Of a stretch of 64,000 nucleotides of DNA, positions 8,617-17,013 are shown one piece after another. The translations under genes and the position numbers were made by a program. Each line of letters starts with the position of its first letter. The stretch's first letter is position 1. The notes below the pieces were generated by a model. The model did no database searches. It was not told where the DNA came from and saw only the letters and a list, made by a program, of their open reading frames with translations. Source of the DNA: Paraburkholderia sp. (GTDB taxonomy: Bacteria > Pseudomonadota > Gammaproteobacteria > Burkholderiales > Burkholderiaceae); the NCBI RefSeq assembly GCF_024281035.1, contig NZ_JAMXLH010000050.1, positions 1 to 64,000 on the forward strand, given 5' to 3'.

Positions 8617-10194
8617 ATGCGTTTCCTGCGTTTTCTGAAGATTTTCTTCACGATTATCCGGTTCGGTCTCGACGAAGTGATGCTGAGCCGGATCAACGAC
8701 CGGCGCGTGCGGCTGCTGTTGCGCATCACCACCATCGGCCGCCGTTTCAACCAGCCGCCCGGCGTGCGGCTGCGTCTCGCGCTGGAAAGCCTCGGCCCGA
8801 TCTTCGTGAAGTTCGGCCAGGTGCTCTCCACGCGCAGCGATCTGCTGCCGCCCGATATCTCCAGCGAACTCGCGCGCTTGCAGGACCAGGTGCCGCCGTT
8901 CGACTCGGCCGTGGCCATCGGCCTGATCGAAAAAGCGCTTGGCGCGCCCGTGGATTCGCTCTTCGATGAGTTCGAGCGTGTGCCCGTGGCGAGCGCGTCG
9001 ATTGCCCAGGTTCACTTCGCGAAGGTGAAATCGGGGCAGCACGCGGGCAAGCCGGTCGCGGTGAAGGTCCTGCGGCCGAACATGCGCCCCGTGATCGATT
9101 CCGATCTCGCGCTGCTGCGCGACCTCGCCATGTGGGCCGAGCGGCTGTGGGCGGACGGCAAGCGCCTGAAGCCGCGCGAAGTGGTCGCCGAATTCGACAA
9201 GTACCTGCACGACGAACTCGACCTCATGCGCGAGGCCGCCAACGCGAGCCAGTTGCGCCGCAACTTCGCGGGCCTCGACCTGCTGCTCGTGCCGGAGATG
9301 TACTGGGAGTTCAGCACGTCCAACGTGCTCGTCATGGAGCGCATGGTCGGCGTACCGATCAGCCGCGTGGACCGGCTGCGTGCGGCGGGCGTCGATATTC
9401 CGAAACTCGCGCGCGAGGGCGTCGAGATTTTCTTCACGCAGGTGTTCCGCGACGGCTTTTTCCACGCCGACATGCACCCCGGCAACATCCAGGTGAGCCT
9501 CGACCCGGCGCACTTCGGACGCTACATTGCACTCGATTTCGGCATCGTCGGCGCGCTCTCGGACTTCGACAAGAACTACCTCGCCCAGAACTTCCTCGCG
9601 TTCTTCAAGCGCGACTATCACCGGGTCGCTACGCTGCACATCGAGTCGGGCTGGGTGCCGGCCACGACGCGCGTCGAGGAGCTGGAGAGCGCGATTCGCG
9701 CCGTGTGCGAACCGTACTTCGACCGCGCGCTGAAGGACATCTCGCTCGGCCAGGTGCTGCTGCGGCTCTTCCAGACTTCGCGCCGTTTCAATGTCGAAAT
9801 CCAGCCGCAGCTCGTACTGCTGCAAAAGACCATGCTGAACGTCGAGGGGCTTGGCCGCTCGCTCGATCCGGAGCTCGATCTCTGGAAGACGGCGAAGCCG
9901 TATCTCGAACGCTGGATGACCGAGCAGATCGGTCTGCGCGGCTGGTACGAGCGTTTCAAGATCGAAGCGCCGCAATGGAGCAAGACGCTGCCGCAGTTGC
10001 CGCGCCTCATCCATCAGGCGCTTCAGCACCGCGAGGGCACCGCCCATCTCGCCGACGAGGAAACGCTGCGCACCCTGCTCGCCGAACAACGCCGCACGAA
10101 CCGGCTGCTGCAAGGCGCGCTGGTGTTCGGCATCGCGGTGGGGGTGGGCATGGTGGTGGCGCGCGTGTGGATTGCGCTCGCCGCGGGCGGTTGA
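8617..10194 (+). CDS. ubiB: Atypical kinase UbiB for ubiquinone synthesis
   Basis: UbiB belongs to the ABC1/ADCK kinase-like family and supports ubiquinone synthesis at the inner membrane. The 525-residue length fits. Visible hallmarks are the family-specific KFGQVLSTR (the KxGQ motif, about residues 65-75), the ATP-binding lysine in VAVKVLRP, the catalytic-loop equivalent HADMHPGN, the metal-binding DFGIVGALSD, and a C-terminal pair of membrane helices (about 490-522). It follows ubiJ almost without a gap. The clustering of ubiE, ubiJ and ubiB supports a shared quinone role. Confidence 0.97.
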   Translation: MRFLRFLKIFFTIIRFGLDEVMLSRINDRRVRLLLRITTIGRRFNQPPGVRLRLALESLGPIFVKFGQVLSTRSDLLPPDISSELARLQDQVPPFDSAVAIGLIEKALGAPVDSLFDEFERVPVASASIAQVHFAKVKSGQHAGKPVAVKVLRPNMRPVIDSDLALLRDLAMWAERLWADGKRLKPREVVAEFDKYLHDELDLMREAANASQLRRNFAGLDLLLVPEMYWEFSTSNVLVMERMVGVPISRVDRLRAAGVDIPKLAREGVEIFFTQVFRDGFFHADMHPGNIQVSLDPAHFGRYIALDFGIVGALSDFDKNYLAQNFLAFFKRDYHRVATLHIESGWVPATTRVEELESAIRAVCEPYFDRALKDISLGQVLLRLFQTSRRFNVEIQPQLVLLQKTMLNVEGLGRSLDPELDLWKTAKPYLERWMTEQIGLRGWYERFKIEAPQWSKTLPQLPRLIHQALQHREGTAHLADEETLRTLLAEQRRTNRLLQGALVFGIAVGVGMVVARVWIALAAGG

Positions 10195-10231
10195 GTCTTC
10201 GCAACAGGCACCAGACAGAAGGAGATCGAGC

Positions 10232-10894
10232 ATGAACGAGCCGGTTCGCCCCACGCAGCCCCAAGGTGTACCCGAATTCGACACGCGCGATCCCGGGCTC
10301 GCATCGTTCTGGGACGAGCGCTTCAGCCGCGGCTTCACGCCGTGGGACCAGGCGGGCGTCCAGCCGCAATTCGAAGCGTTCGCCGCGGCTCACCCCGATG
10401 CAGCCGTGCTGATACCCGGCTGCGGCAACGCGTGGGAAGCGGGCTGGCTTGCCGGGCACGGCCGCACCGTGCGCGCCATCGACTTCGCCCCGGCTGCGGT
10501 CGCGAGCGCGCGTGCGGCGCTCGGCGAGCATGCGGCGGTGGTCGAGCAGGCCGACTTCTACACTTACGAGCCGCCGTTCGCACCCGGATGGATATTCGAG
10601 CGCGCATTCCTGTGCGCGCTGCCGCCCGCGCACTATCCGCGCTACGCGCAGCGTATGGCCACGTTGCTGAAGCCCGGCGCGCTGCTCGCGGGTTACTTTT
10701 TCATCGGCGAGCCGCAGAAAGGGCCGCCGTTTCCGATGCGGCGCGATCAGATCGAAGCGCTGCTTTCGCCGTACTTCACCTTGCTCGACGAGCAGCCTGC
10801 GGTCCGCTCGCTACCGGTGTTCGAGGGCCGCGAGCGCTGGATGACCTGGCGTCGCAACGACGTGCGCGTCGAAACTGTCGCGCAGGCCACTTGA
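10232..10894 (+). CDS. SAM-dependent methyltransferase, thiopurine methyltransferase family
   Basis: A 220-residue Rossmann methyltransferase of the TPMT type. It shows the family N-terminus FWDERFSRGFTPWDQAG, the SAM motif VLIPGCGNAWEAGWLA, and the ERAFLCALPP segment that follows the acidic motif. The natural substrate is unknown; family members methylate thiols, selenium or tellurium compounds, or arsenicals. The ATG at 10232 is chosen over upstream starts because AAGGAG sits 9 bp before it. The gene follows ubiB by 37 bp, so co-transcription is likely, but a role in quinone synthesis is not implied. Confidence 0.8.
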   Translation: MNEPVRPTQPQGVPEFDTRDPGLASFWDERFSRGFTPWDQAGVQPQFEAFAAAHPDAAVLIPGCGNAWEAGWLAGHGRTVRAIDFAPAAVASARAALGEHAAVVEQADFYTYEPPFAPGWIFERAFLCALPPAHYPRYAQRMATLLKPGALLAGYFFIGEPQKGPPFPMRRDQIEALLSPYFTLLDEQPAVRSLPVFEGRERWMTWRRNDVRVETVAQAT

Positions 10895-10981
10895 TCGGCG
10901 CTCGGTCCGCCCCAAACTGTCAGAAATTGGCCGCGACCGGCCCCGTCCCGGCAAAAGCCAGGGCGGGCGATCGATTGCGGC

Positions 10982-10987
10982 TATAAT
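10982..10987 (+). promoter_or_regulatory. Possible -10 element for the fmdB-type gene
   Basis: A consensus TATAAT lies 47 bp before the start of the FmdB-family gene, in a 139-bp spacer. No clear -35 is seen, which is common in this high-GC sequence. Confidence 0.4.
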
Positions 10988-11033
10988 TCAAGGCTTTGCA
11001 GGCATTTGTCAGATTTTCACCGGGATAGAGATC

Positions 11034-11423
11034 ATGCCGATCTACGCTTATCGCTGCGAGTCGTGCGGCTTCGAGAAGGACGTGCTGCAAAAGCTCAGCG
11101 ATGCGCCCCTCACGAAATGCACACATTGCGGTGCCGAAACGTTCCGCAAGCAGGTGACCGCGGCTGGCTTCCAGCTGAAGGGCTCGGGCTGGTACGTGAC
11201 CGATTTCCGCGGCGGTAACAGTGGCAACAACGGCGGCGGTACGAGCGCGGCTGCAACCGGCGCGAAGGCGGCGGGCGAGTCTGCGGCGTCGTCCGAGGGC
11301 AGCAAGCCGGCGGGCGAGAGCGCCGCGGCACCGGCTGGATCGGGCACAAGCGCGGGCACGAGCGCAGCGTCGGGCACGAGCACGAACACCAGCGCGACGG
11401 CCAGCACGGCGGGAACCACCTGA
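11034..11423 (+). CDS. FmdB family zinc-ribbon protein
   Basis: The first 60 residues form the FmdB-type zinc ribbon: it begins MPIYAYRCESCG, with Cys8 and Cys11 pairing with Cys29 and Cys32, followed by the conserved KGSGWYVTDFR. The remaining half (about 65-129) is a low-complexity tail of Ala, Gly, Ser and Thr, probably disordered. The family is widespread and is thought to have a regulatory role from its association with fmd genes, but its function is unproven. The gene precedes a DUF502 gene and aspS on the same strand. Confidence 0.85.
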   Translation: MPIYAYRCESCGFEKDVLQKLSDAPLTKCTHCGAETFRKQVTAAGFQLKGSGWYVTDFRGGNSGNNGGGTSAAATGAKAAGESAASSEGSKPAGESAAAPAGSGTSAGTSAASGTSTNTSATASTAGTT

Positions 11424-11429
11424 GAATCC

Positions 11430-11456
11430 GCGGCCCGGTTGTATACGCCGGGCCGC
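11430..11456 (+). other. Hairpin after the FmdB-family gene
   Basis: A perfect 9-bp stem GCGGCCCGG / CCGGGCCGC with a 9-base loop that contains GTATAC begins 7 bp after the stop codon. No T-run follows, so if it terminates it would be factor-dependent. It could also stabilise the 3' end. Confidence 0.5.
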
Positions 11457-11502
11457 ACGTACGCTGCGCTGATGGTGCGCGGCTCGCATGGCGGTGTAGA
11501 CG

Positions 11503-12141
11503 ATGACGAAGAAAGCGACGCTCAAATCCGTATTTCTGACCGGCCTCCTGGTGCTGGTTCCGCTCGCCATCACGCTGTGGGTGCTGAACCTGATCATCGG
11601 CACGATGGATGAGACGTTGCTGCTGCTGCCCGAATCGTGGCGGCCCGTGCGGCTATTCGGCCTGCGTCTGCCGGGCATTGGCGCGATCCTCACGCTCGCG
11701 TTCATCTTCGCGGTCGGCCTTCTGACGCACAACTTCATCGGCCAGAAGCTGGTCTCGTGGTGGAACGCGCTCGTGCGCCGCATTCCGCTCGTCGGGCCGC
11801 TGTACAGCAGCGTCCAGCAGGTCTCCGATACGTTGCTCTCGAGCAACGGCAACGCATTCCGCAAGGCGCTGCTGATCGAATACCCGCGCCGCGGCTCGTG
11901 GACGATTGCGTTCCTCACCGGCGTGCCGGGCGGCGACGTGGTGAATCACCTGCGCGAGCCGCACGTCAGCGTTTACGTTCCCACCACGCCGAATCCCACC
12001 TCGGGTTTTTTCCTGATGGTGCCGAAAAGCGAGGTGATCGAGCTGGATATGAGCGTCGATGCGGCGCTCAAGTATATTGTTTCGATGGGCGTCGTCGCCC
12101 CGGCAGCGCCTGTGCGCCGCCCCATCGATCCTCCGCTGTAA
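11503..12141 (+). CDS. DUF502 inner-membrane protein
   Basis: A 212-residue membrane protein of the DUF502 family. It has two clear membrane segments near the N-terminus (SVFLTGLLVLVPLAITLWVL, about 9-30, and ILTLAFIFAVGLLT, about 64-80), followed by a soluble domain with the family sequence RIPLVGPLYSSVQQV. The ends match the usual family length. Function is unknown. It is encoded between the FmdB-type protein and aspS. Confidence 0.85.
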   Translation: MTKKATLKSVFLTGLLVLVPLAITLWVLNLIIGTMDETLLLLPESWRPVRLFGLRLPGIGAILTLAFIFAVGLLTHNFIGQKLVSWWNALVRRIPLVGPLYSSVQQVSDTLLSSNGNAFRKALLIEYPRRGSWTIAFLTGVPGGDVVNHLREPHVSVYVPTTPNPTSGFFLMVPKSEVIELDMSVDAALKYIVSMGVVAPAAPVRRPIDPPL

Positions 12142-12218
12142 TACCGGGCGCCGGACGCGGCTCATGACTGCGCGCGGCCGCCCGTTCAATTATTCATGCA
12201 TAACGAAAGACGAACATC

Positions 12219-14024
12219 ATGTCGATGAGATCTGAATATTGCGGTCTGGTGACCGAGCAGTTCCTGGGCCAAACTGTTTCGCTGTGCGGATGGGTGCATC
12301 GCCGCCGCGACCATGGCGGCGTCATCTTCATCGACCTGCGCGATCGCGAGGGCCTCGTTCAGGTGGTCTGCGACCCGGACCGCGCAGAGATGTTCAAGGT
12401 GGCCGAGGGCGTGCGCAACGAATTCTGCGTTCGCATCACGGGTGTCGTGCGCAACCGTCCGGAAGGCACGGTCAACGCGAACCTCACGAGCGGCAAGATC
12501 GAAGTGCTGTGCCACGAACTCGTGGTGCTGAACGCGTCGGTCACGCCGCCGTTCCAGCTCGACGACGACAACCTCTCCGAAACCACGCGCCTCACGCATC
12601 GCGTGCTCGACCTGCGCCGTCCGCAGATGCAGCACAACCTACGCCTGCGCTATCGCGTGACGATGGCCGTGCGCAAGTATCTCGACGCGCTCGGCTTCAT
12701 CGACATCGAAACGCCGATGCTCACGAAGAGCACGCCGGAAGGCGCGCGCGACTACCTCGTGCCCTCGCGCGTGAACGCCGGCCAGTTCTTCGCACTGCCG
12801 CAATCGCCGCAGCTCTTCAAGCAGCTGCTGATGGTGGCGAACTTCGATCGCTACTACCAGATCGTCAAGTGCTTCCGCGACGAAGACCTGCGCGCCGACC
12901 GTCAGCCCGAATTCACGCAGATCGACTGCGAAACGTCGTTCCTCGGCGAGCAGGAAATCCGCGACCTGTTCGAAGACATGGCGCGTCACGTGTTCCGCGA
13001 AACCATCGGCGTCGAACTCGATGCGAAGTTCACGGTCATGCAGTACTCGGAAGCCATGAGCCGCTTCGGCTCGGACAAGCCGGACCTGCGCGTGAAGCTC
13101 GAATTCACCGAACTGACCGACGCCATGAAGGACGTCGACTTCAAGGTGTTCAGCGCCCCGGCCAATACGAAGGACGGCCGCGTCGCGGCGCTGCGCGTGC
13201 CGAAGGGCGGCGAACTCTCGCGCGGCGATATCGACGGCTACACGGAATTCGTGCGCATCTACGGCGCGAAGGGCCTCGCGTGGATCAAGGTCAACGAAGT
13301 GGCGAAGGGCCGCGACGGCCTGCAAAGCCCGATCGTCAAGAACCTGCACGACGCCGCGATTGCCGCGATCCTCGAGCGCACCGGCGCGCAGGACGGCGAC
13401 ATCATCTTCTTCGCGGCCGACCGCGCGAAGGTCGTGAACGACAGCCTGGGCGCGCTGCGCCTGAAGATCGGCCACTCGGAATTCGGCAAGGCCAATGGTC
13501 TCGTCGAGAGCGGCTGGCGTCCGCTGTGGGTCATCGACTTCCCGATGTTCGAGTACGACGAGGAAGAAAACCGCCACGTGGCCGCGCATCACCCGTTCAC
13601 GAGCCCGAAGGACGAGCACCTGGAATACCTCGAATCGGATCCGGGCCGCTGCCTCGCGAAGGCCTACGACATGGTGCTGAACGGCTGGGAAATCGGCGGC
13701 GGCTCGGTGCGTATCTATCAGGAAGAAGTGCAGAGCAAGGTGTTCCGCGCGCTGAAGATCGGTCCGGAGGAAGCGCGTGCGAAGTTCGGCTTCCTGCTCG
13801 ACGCGCTGCAGTACGGCGCGCCGCCGCACGGCGGTATCGCGTTCGGCCTCGACCGCATCGTCACGATGATGGCCGGCGCCGATTCGATCCGGGACGTGAT
13901 CGCGTTCCCGAAGACGCAACGCGCCCAGTGTCTGCTTACGCAGGCGCCGAGCCCGGTGGACGAGCGCCAACTGCGCGAACTCCACATCCGTCTGCGTCAG
14001 CCCGAGCAGAAGGCTGCACAGTAA
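12219..14024 (+). CDS. aspS: Aspartyl-tRNA synthetase
   Basis: A 601-residue class II synthetase that charges tRNA-Asp. It has the N-terminal OB-fold anticodon-binding domain (about 1-110, with GWVHRRRDHGGVIFIDLRD), the catalytic core with motif 2 FRDEDLRADRQPEFTQID, the bacterial GAD insertion (about 310-420) and motif 3 GLDRI near the end. Full length and all motifs are intact. Whether it is discriminating or also charges tRNA-Asn cannot be decided here. A good hairpin terminator follows at 14112. Confidence 0.98.
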   Translation: MSMRSEYCGLVTEQFLGQTVSLCGWVHRRRDHGGVIFIDLRDREGLVQVVCDPDRAEMFKVAEGVRNEFCVRITGVVRNRPEGTVNANLTSGKIEVLCHELVVLNASVTPPFQLDDDNLSETTRLTHRVLDLRRPQMQHNLRLRYRVTMAVRKYLDALGFIDIETPMLTKSTPEGARDYLVPSRVNAGQFFALPQSPQLFKQLLMVANFDRYYQIVKCFRDEDLRADRQPEFTQIDCETSFLGEQEIRDLFEDMARHVFRETIGVELDAKFTVMQYSEAMSRFGSDKPDLRVKLEFTELTDAMKDVDFKVFSAPANTKDGRVAALRVPKGGELSRGDIDGYTEFVRIYGAKGLAWIKVNEVAKGRDGLQSPIVKNLHDAAIAAILERTGAQDGDIIFFAADRAKVVNDSLGALRLKIGHSEFGKANGLVESGWRPLWVIDFPMFEYDEEENRHVAAHHPFTSPKDEHLEYLESDPGRCLAKAYDMVLNGWEIGGGSVRIYQEEVQSKVFRALKIGPEEARAKFGFLLDALQYGAPPHGGIAFGLDRIVTMMAGADSIRDVIAFPKTQRAQCLLTQAPSPVDERQLRELHIRLRQPEQKAAQ

Positions 14025-14080
14025 GCACGCGCAGTCCGTGCGGCGGGCCTCGCGGGCGGGGCGCCGCACGAGACAACGCA

Positions 14081-14110
14081 ACGCAAAACCCAACGCAAAA
14101 CCCAACGCAG
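14081..14110. repeat. 12-bp tandem repeat between aspS and its terminator
   Basis: The unit ACGCAAAACCCA occurs twice in full and once in part. It lies immediately upstream of the aspS terminator hairpin. Confidence 0.75.
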
Positions 14111-14111
14111 G

Positions 14112-14136
14112 AAAGGCGCATCGAGCGCCTTTTTTG
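14112..14136 (+). terminator. aspS: Rho-independent terminator of aspS
   Basis: The stem AAAGGCGC / GCGCCTTT with a 5-base loop runs into a T-tract, the classic form of an intrinsic terminator. It lies about 90 bp after the aspS stop codon. Confidence 0.85.
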
Positions 14137-14240
14137 CTTTTTGCGTTACATTTTGTCCTTGTATTTCTCTTTGTAGTTTCTCTATCAGGCCCGCGCGAGC
14201 GACGACGCGTGCCGCGAGAGTCCACTCACGCTCCGTCACC

Positions 14241-14717
14241 ATGCAGAAGCCGCCGAAGATTCCGGAATCCGTACTCGTCGTCATTCACACGCCGCAGCTC
14301 GAAGTGCTGGTCATCGAACGCGCCGACCGGCCGGGTTTCTGGCAGTCGGTGACGGGCTCGAAAGACCGCCTTGACGAGCCGCTCGCCGAAACCGCCGTGC
14401 GCGAGGTGGGCGAGGAAACCGGCATCGTCGTCGGGGCGGGCGACGTGCCGCATGCCGCGCTCGTCGACTGGCGCCACACGATCGAATACGAGATCTATCC
14501 GGTCTGGCGCCATCGTTACGCGAACGGCGTCACGCGCAACACCGAACACTGGTTCAGCCTCGAAGTGCCGCACGGCACGCCTGTGACGCTCGCGCCGCGC
14601 GAGCACATTGCGTATCTCTGGCTGCCGTACGAAGAGGCGGCTGCAAAGTGCTTCTCGTCGTCCAACCGCGAAGCGATCCTGCAGTTGCCCGGCCGGCTGC
14701 GCGGAGCGCGCGTGTGA
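14241..14717 (+). CDS. nudB: Dihydroneopterin triphosphate pyrophosphatase NudB
   Basis: A 158-residue Nudix hydrolase matching NudB, which removes pyrophosphate from dihydroneopterin triphosphate in folate synthesis. Diagnostic sequence includes FWQSVTGSKD near residue 33 and the Nudix box ending REVGEETGI at 54-62. The box has one residue more than the strict GX5E spacing. The stop codon TGA overlaps the ATG of the next gene (clsB-type), indicating translational coupling. Other Nudix substrates are possible but the overall pattern fits NudB. Confidence 0.85.
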   Translation: MQKPPKIPESVLVVIHTPQLEVLVIERADRPGFWQSVTGSKDRLDEPLAETAVREVGEETGIVVGAGDVPHAALVDWRHTIEYEIYPVWRHRYANGVTRNTEHWFSLEVPHGTPVTLAPREHIAYLWLPYEEAAAKCFSSSNREAILQLPGRLRGARV

Positions 14718-16096
14718 TGGATATCGATCCGCGGCGCGCCGTCCGGCTGCACGAACTGCTGCTCGGCCGGCGCTACCGGACTCGCTATCGCTTCACGAGC
14801 GGCAACGACGTGCGCCTGTTCGCCTCGGGCGCGGCGCTCTTTGGCGCGATGATCGAGCACATCGACGCGGCCACGCGCGACGTCGCGCTCGAAACCTACA
14901 TCTTTCGCGACGACAGCATGGGCCGCGCGGTGTCGGCGGCGCTCGTGCGCGCCGCCGTGCGCGGCGTGCGCGTGCGCGTGATCACCGATGGCATCGGCAG
15001 CCCGCGCACGGCGCTCTTCGACGACTGGCCCACCGCCGGTGTCGAGCATCGCGTCTACAACCCGCACATCTTCGGCCGCTTCGGCTTTTCTCGCACGCAC
15101 CGCAAGCTCGCCGTCATCGACGATCAGTACGCGTATTGCGGCGGCATCAACGTCATCGACGATCGCGAACAGGACGGCAGGACGTTGCCGTTCGCCCGTT
15201 GGGATTTTGCCGCCGAGCTGAGCGGTCCCGTGGTGGTCGACGTACGCGAGGCGTTCGAATTCCAGTGGCGCCGCATTCAACTCGGCTACCGTCCGCCGGT
15301 GCCGCGCTCAGCAGCGGTGCAGCCGTTTCCCGGTGTGCCCGCGAGCGTGGGCTTTCTCTCGCCGCATCCGACCGGCCAGGGCACGGGCCGCCGCGTACGG
15401 CCCGTCGACGACGCCCTGCGCGAACTGGCGAGAGCCGTGCCGCGCGGGCGCGCGGCGCGCATCGTCGAGCGGCTGCGTGCGCGCCTGCGCGCAAGCGTGC
15501 GCGACCCGCGCACCGCGCGCGTGCCGTGCGTGGCGTTCGTCGCGCGCGACAACGTCGTGAACCGGCGCACCATTGAAAGGGCCTATCTCGACGCCATCGG
15601 CGCCGCGCGCGACGAAGTGCTGCTCGCCAACCCGTATTTCATGCCCGGGCGGCGGCTGCGGCGCTCGCTCATCGAAGCGGCCGGACGCGGGATCACCGTG
15701 CGCCTCCTGATCGGACGAAAGGAGTTCAAACTCCTCGACTACGCGGTGCCGTTCCTCTATCACACGCTCTTGTCCGCGGGCGTGCACATCGCCGAATACG
15801 AAAAGACCATGCTGCACGGCAAGGTGGCGGTGGTCGACGCGAAGTGGGCCACCGTGGGCTCCTCGAATCTCGACGCGCTCAGCCTCGTGCTCAACAACGA
15901 GGCCAACGTGGTGATGGTGCTGCATCCGCAGATCCAGCAACTGCGCGACGCGATTCTGGCGGCGTTCAGCGACGCCAGGCCGATAGACCGCGCGCGCTAT
16001 GAGGCACGCCCGGTGCTTGAGCGGGCGGTAAGCTGGCTTGCCTATTCGGCCTATCGTGCGGTCATGAAGCTGCTGACGGTCGGCGGCTACGATTAG
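14717..16096 (+). CDS. clsB: Cardiolipin synthase ClsB (phospholipase D family)
   Basis: A 459-residue phospholipase D-type enzyme that makes cardiolipin from phosphatidylglycerol at the inner membrane. Two HKD active-site motifs are complete: HRKLAVIDD starting near His128 and HGKVAVVDA starting near His367, each followed by the usual GGIN or GSSNLD. No N-terminal membrane anchor is present, which favours ClsB (YbhO) over ClsA. The ATG overlaps the nudB stop codon, so the two are co-translated. The Arg-rich central region (about 220-280) is typical of the high-GC lineage. Confidence 0.88.
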   Translation: MDIDPRRAVRLHELLLGRRYRTRYRFTSGNDVRLFASGAALFGAMIEHIDAATRDVALETYIFRDDSMGRAVSAALVRAAVRGVRVRVITDGIGSPRTALFDDWPTAGVEHRVYNPHIFGRFGFSRTHRKLAVIDDQYAYCGGINVIDDREQDGRTLPFARWDFAAELSGPVVVDVREAFEFQWRRIQLGYRPPVPRSAAVQPFPGVPASVGFLSPHPTGQGTGRRVRPVDDALRELARAVPRGRAARIVERLRARLRASVRDPRTARVPCVAFVARDNVVNRRTIERAYLDAIGAARDEVLLANPYFMPGRRLRRSLIEAAGRGITVRLLIGRKEFKLLDYAVPFLYHTLLSAGVHIAEYEKTMLHGKVAVVDAKWATVGSSNLDALSLVLNNEANVVMVLHPQIQQLRDAILAAFSDARPIDRARYEARPVLERAVSWLAYSAYRAVMKLLTVGGYD

Positions 16097-16213
16097 CTGC
16101 AACCCGCGCCAACCCAGGCTCCCCCGTCGTGCCTGCCATACGAAGAGATAAGGGCGCAATCGATGGAAGCCCGCTTGTGCGCGGCACGCTTTGCCCCAGA
16201 ATTAGAGCATTCG

Positions 16214-16231
16214 TTAGAAACCGGTTTCTAA
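16214..16231. promoter_or_regulatory. Perfect 18-bp palindrome, probable operator of the TetR regulator
   Basis: TTAGAAACCGGTTTCTAA is a perfect inverted repeat 101 bp before the TetR start at 16332. Its core GAAAC-CG-GTTTC fits the GAAAC/GTTTC half-site pattern described for PsrA-type fatty-acid regulators of the same TetR family. The regulator and the beta-oxidation genes downstream form one plus-strand unit, so autoregulation of the whole operon through this site is the simplest reading. The palindrome was not noticed elsewhere in the window. Confidence 0.8.
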
Positions 16232-16331
16232 TAAAGTGCTTGTTTCGCGGACGGCTGTACTCAACAATAGTACGTCCGTTCGATTTTATATCGGCCTCCA
16301 TTCCGGCCACATCGTTACGGTAAAAACAGCT

Positions 16332-16931
16332 ATGCGAAAAGGCGAACAGACACGAGCCGCAATTCTCGATGCAGCACTCGACCTGGCAGGTCGTGATGGA
16401 CTGGAAGGTCTGACGATCGGCCTGCTGGCGGAGCGCATGCAGATGAGCAAGAGCGGCGTCTTCGCTCATTTCGGTTCGCGCGAGGATCTGCAGGCCGAGG
16501 TGGTGCGCGAGTATCACCGCAGATTCGAGGAAGAAGTCTTCTTCCCGAGCTTGCGTGAACCGCGCGGTTTACCCCGTCTGCGTGCGATGCTGTCGCGGTG
16601 GTTCGAGAAGCGCATTCACGAAGTCACGACCGGCTGCATCTACATCAGCGGCGCGGTGGAGTACGACGACCGCGCGGACAGCCAGGTGCGCGAGCAGCTT
16701 GTGTCGAGCGTCACGATCTGGCGTGCGGCGCTGCTGCGCGCCATTTCGCAGGCGATCGAAGAAGGCCATCTGCGCCGCGACACCGATCCGGGGCTGATGT
16801 TGTTCGAAGTCTATAGCGTCACGCTCGGCCTGCATCATGACGGTCGCTTCCTGCATCTGCCGGACGCACCGAAGCATGCGTGGGCCGCGCTGGAAAAACT
16901 GATTGTTTCGTATCAGAGCGAAGGCCGGTAA
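16332..16931 (+). CDS. TetR family regulator of the beta-oxidation operon
   Basis: A 199-residue TetR/AcrR repressor. The N-terminal helix-turn-helix is clear (RAAILDAALDLAGRDGLEGL, then MSKSGVFAHFGSREDLQAEV, within residues 1-60), followed by a ligand-binding domain with a conserved CIYISGAVEYDDR segment. The ATG at 16332 gives the standard MRKGEQTR start; the frame remains open upstream across the palindrome, but that part has no family similarity. The gene heads a run of acyl-CoA dehydrogenase, FadB-type and thiolase genes, so its ligand is probably a long-chain acyl-CoA. It may correspond to the regulator called FadP in betaproteobacteria; this name is from memory and not tested. Confidence 0.88.
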   Translation: MRKGEQTRAAILDAALDLAGRDGLEGLTIGLLAERMQMSKSGVFAHFGSREDLQAEVVREYHRRFEEEVFFPSLREPRGLPRLRAMLSRWFEKRIHEVTTGCIYISGAVEYDDRADSQVREQLVSSVTIWRAALLRAISQAIEEGHLRRDTDPGLMLFEVYSVTLGLHHDGRFLHLPDAPKHAWAALEKLIVSYQSEGR

Positions 16932-17013
16932 CGCCTGGCTATCGGCTGACTGGCGGCGCCGGGTGCGTCGCGGCGGCGGTTGACCGGCAACGCTCTTAAT
17001 CTGGAGAGAAGAG

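Noticed and set aside
10232..10894. A quinone-specific methyltransferase (such as UbiG)
   Set aside because: The sequence follows the thiopurine methyltransferase pattern, and UbiG signatures are absent; position after ubiB is not sufficient evidence.
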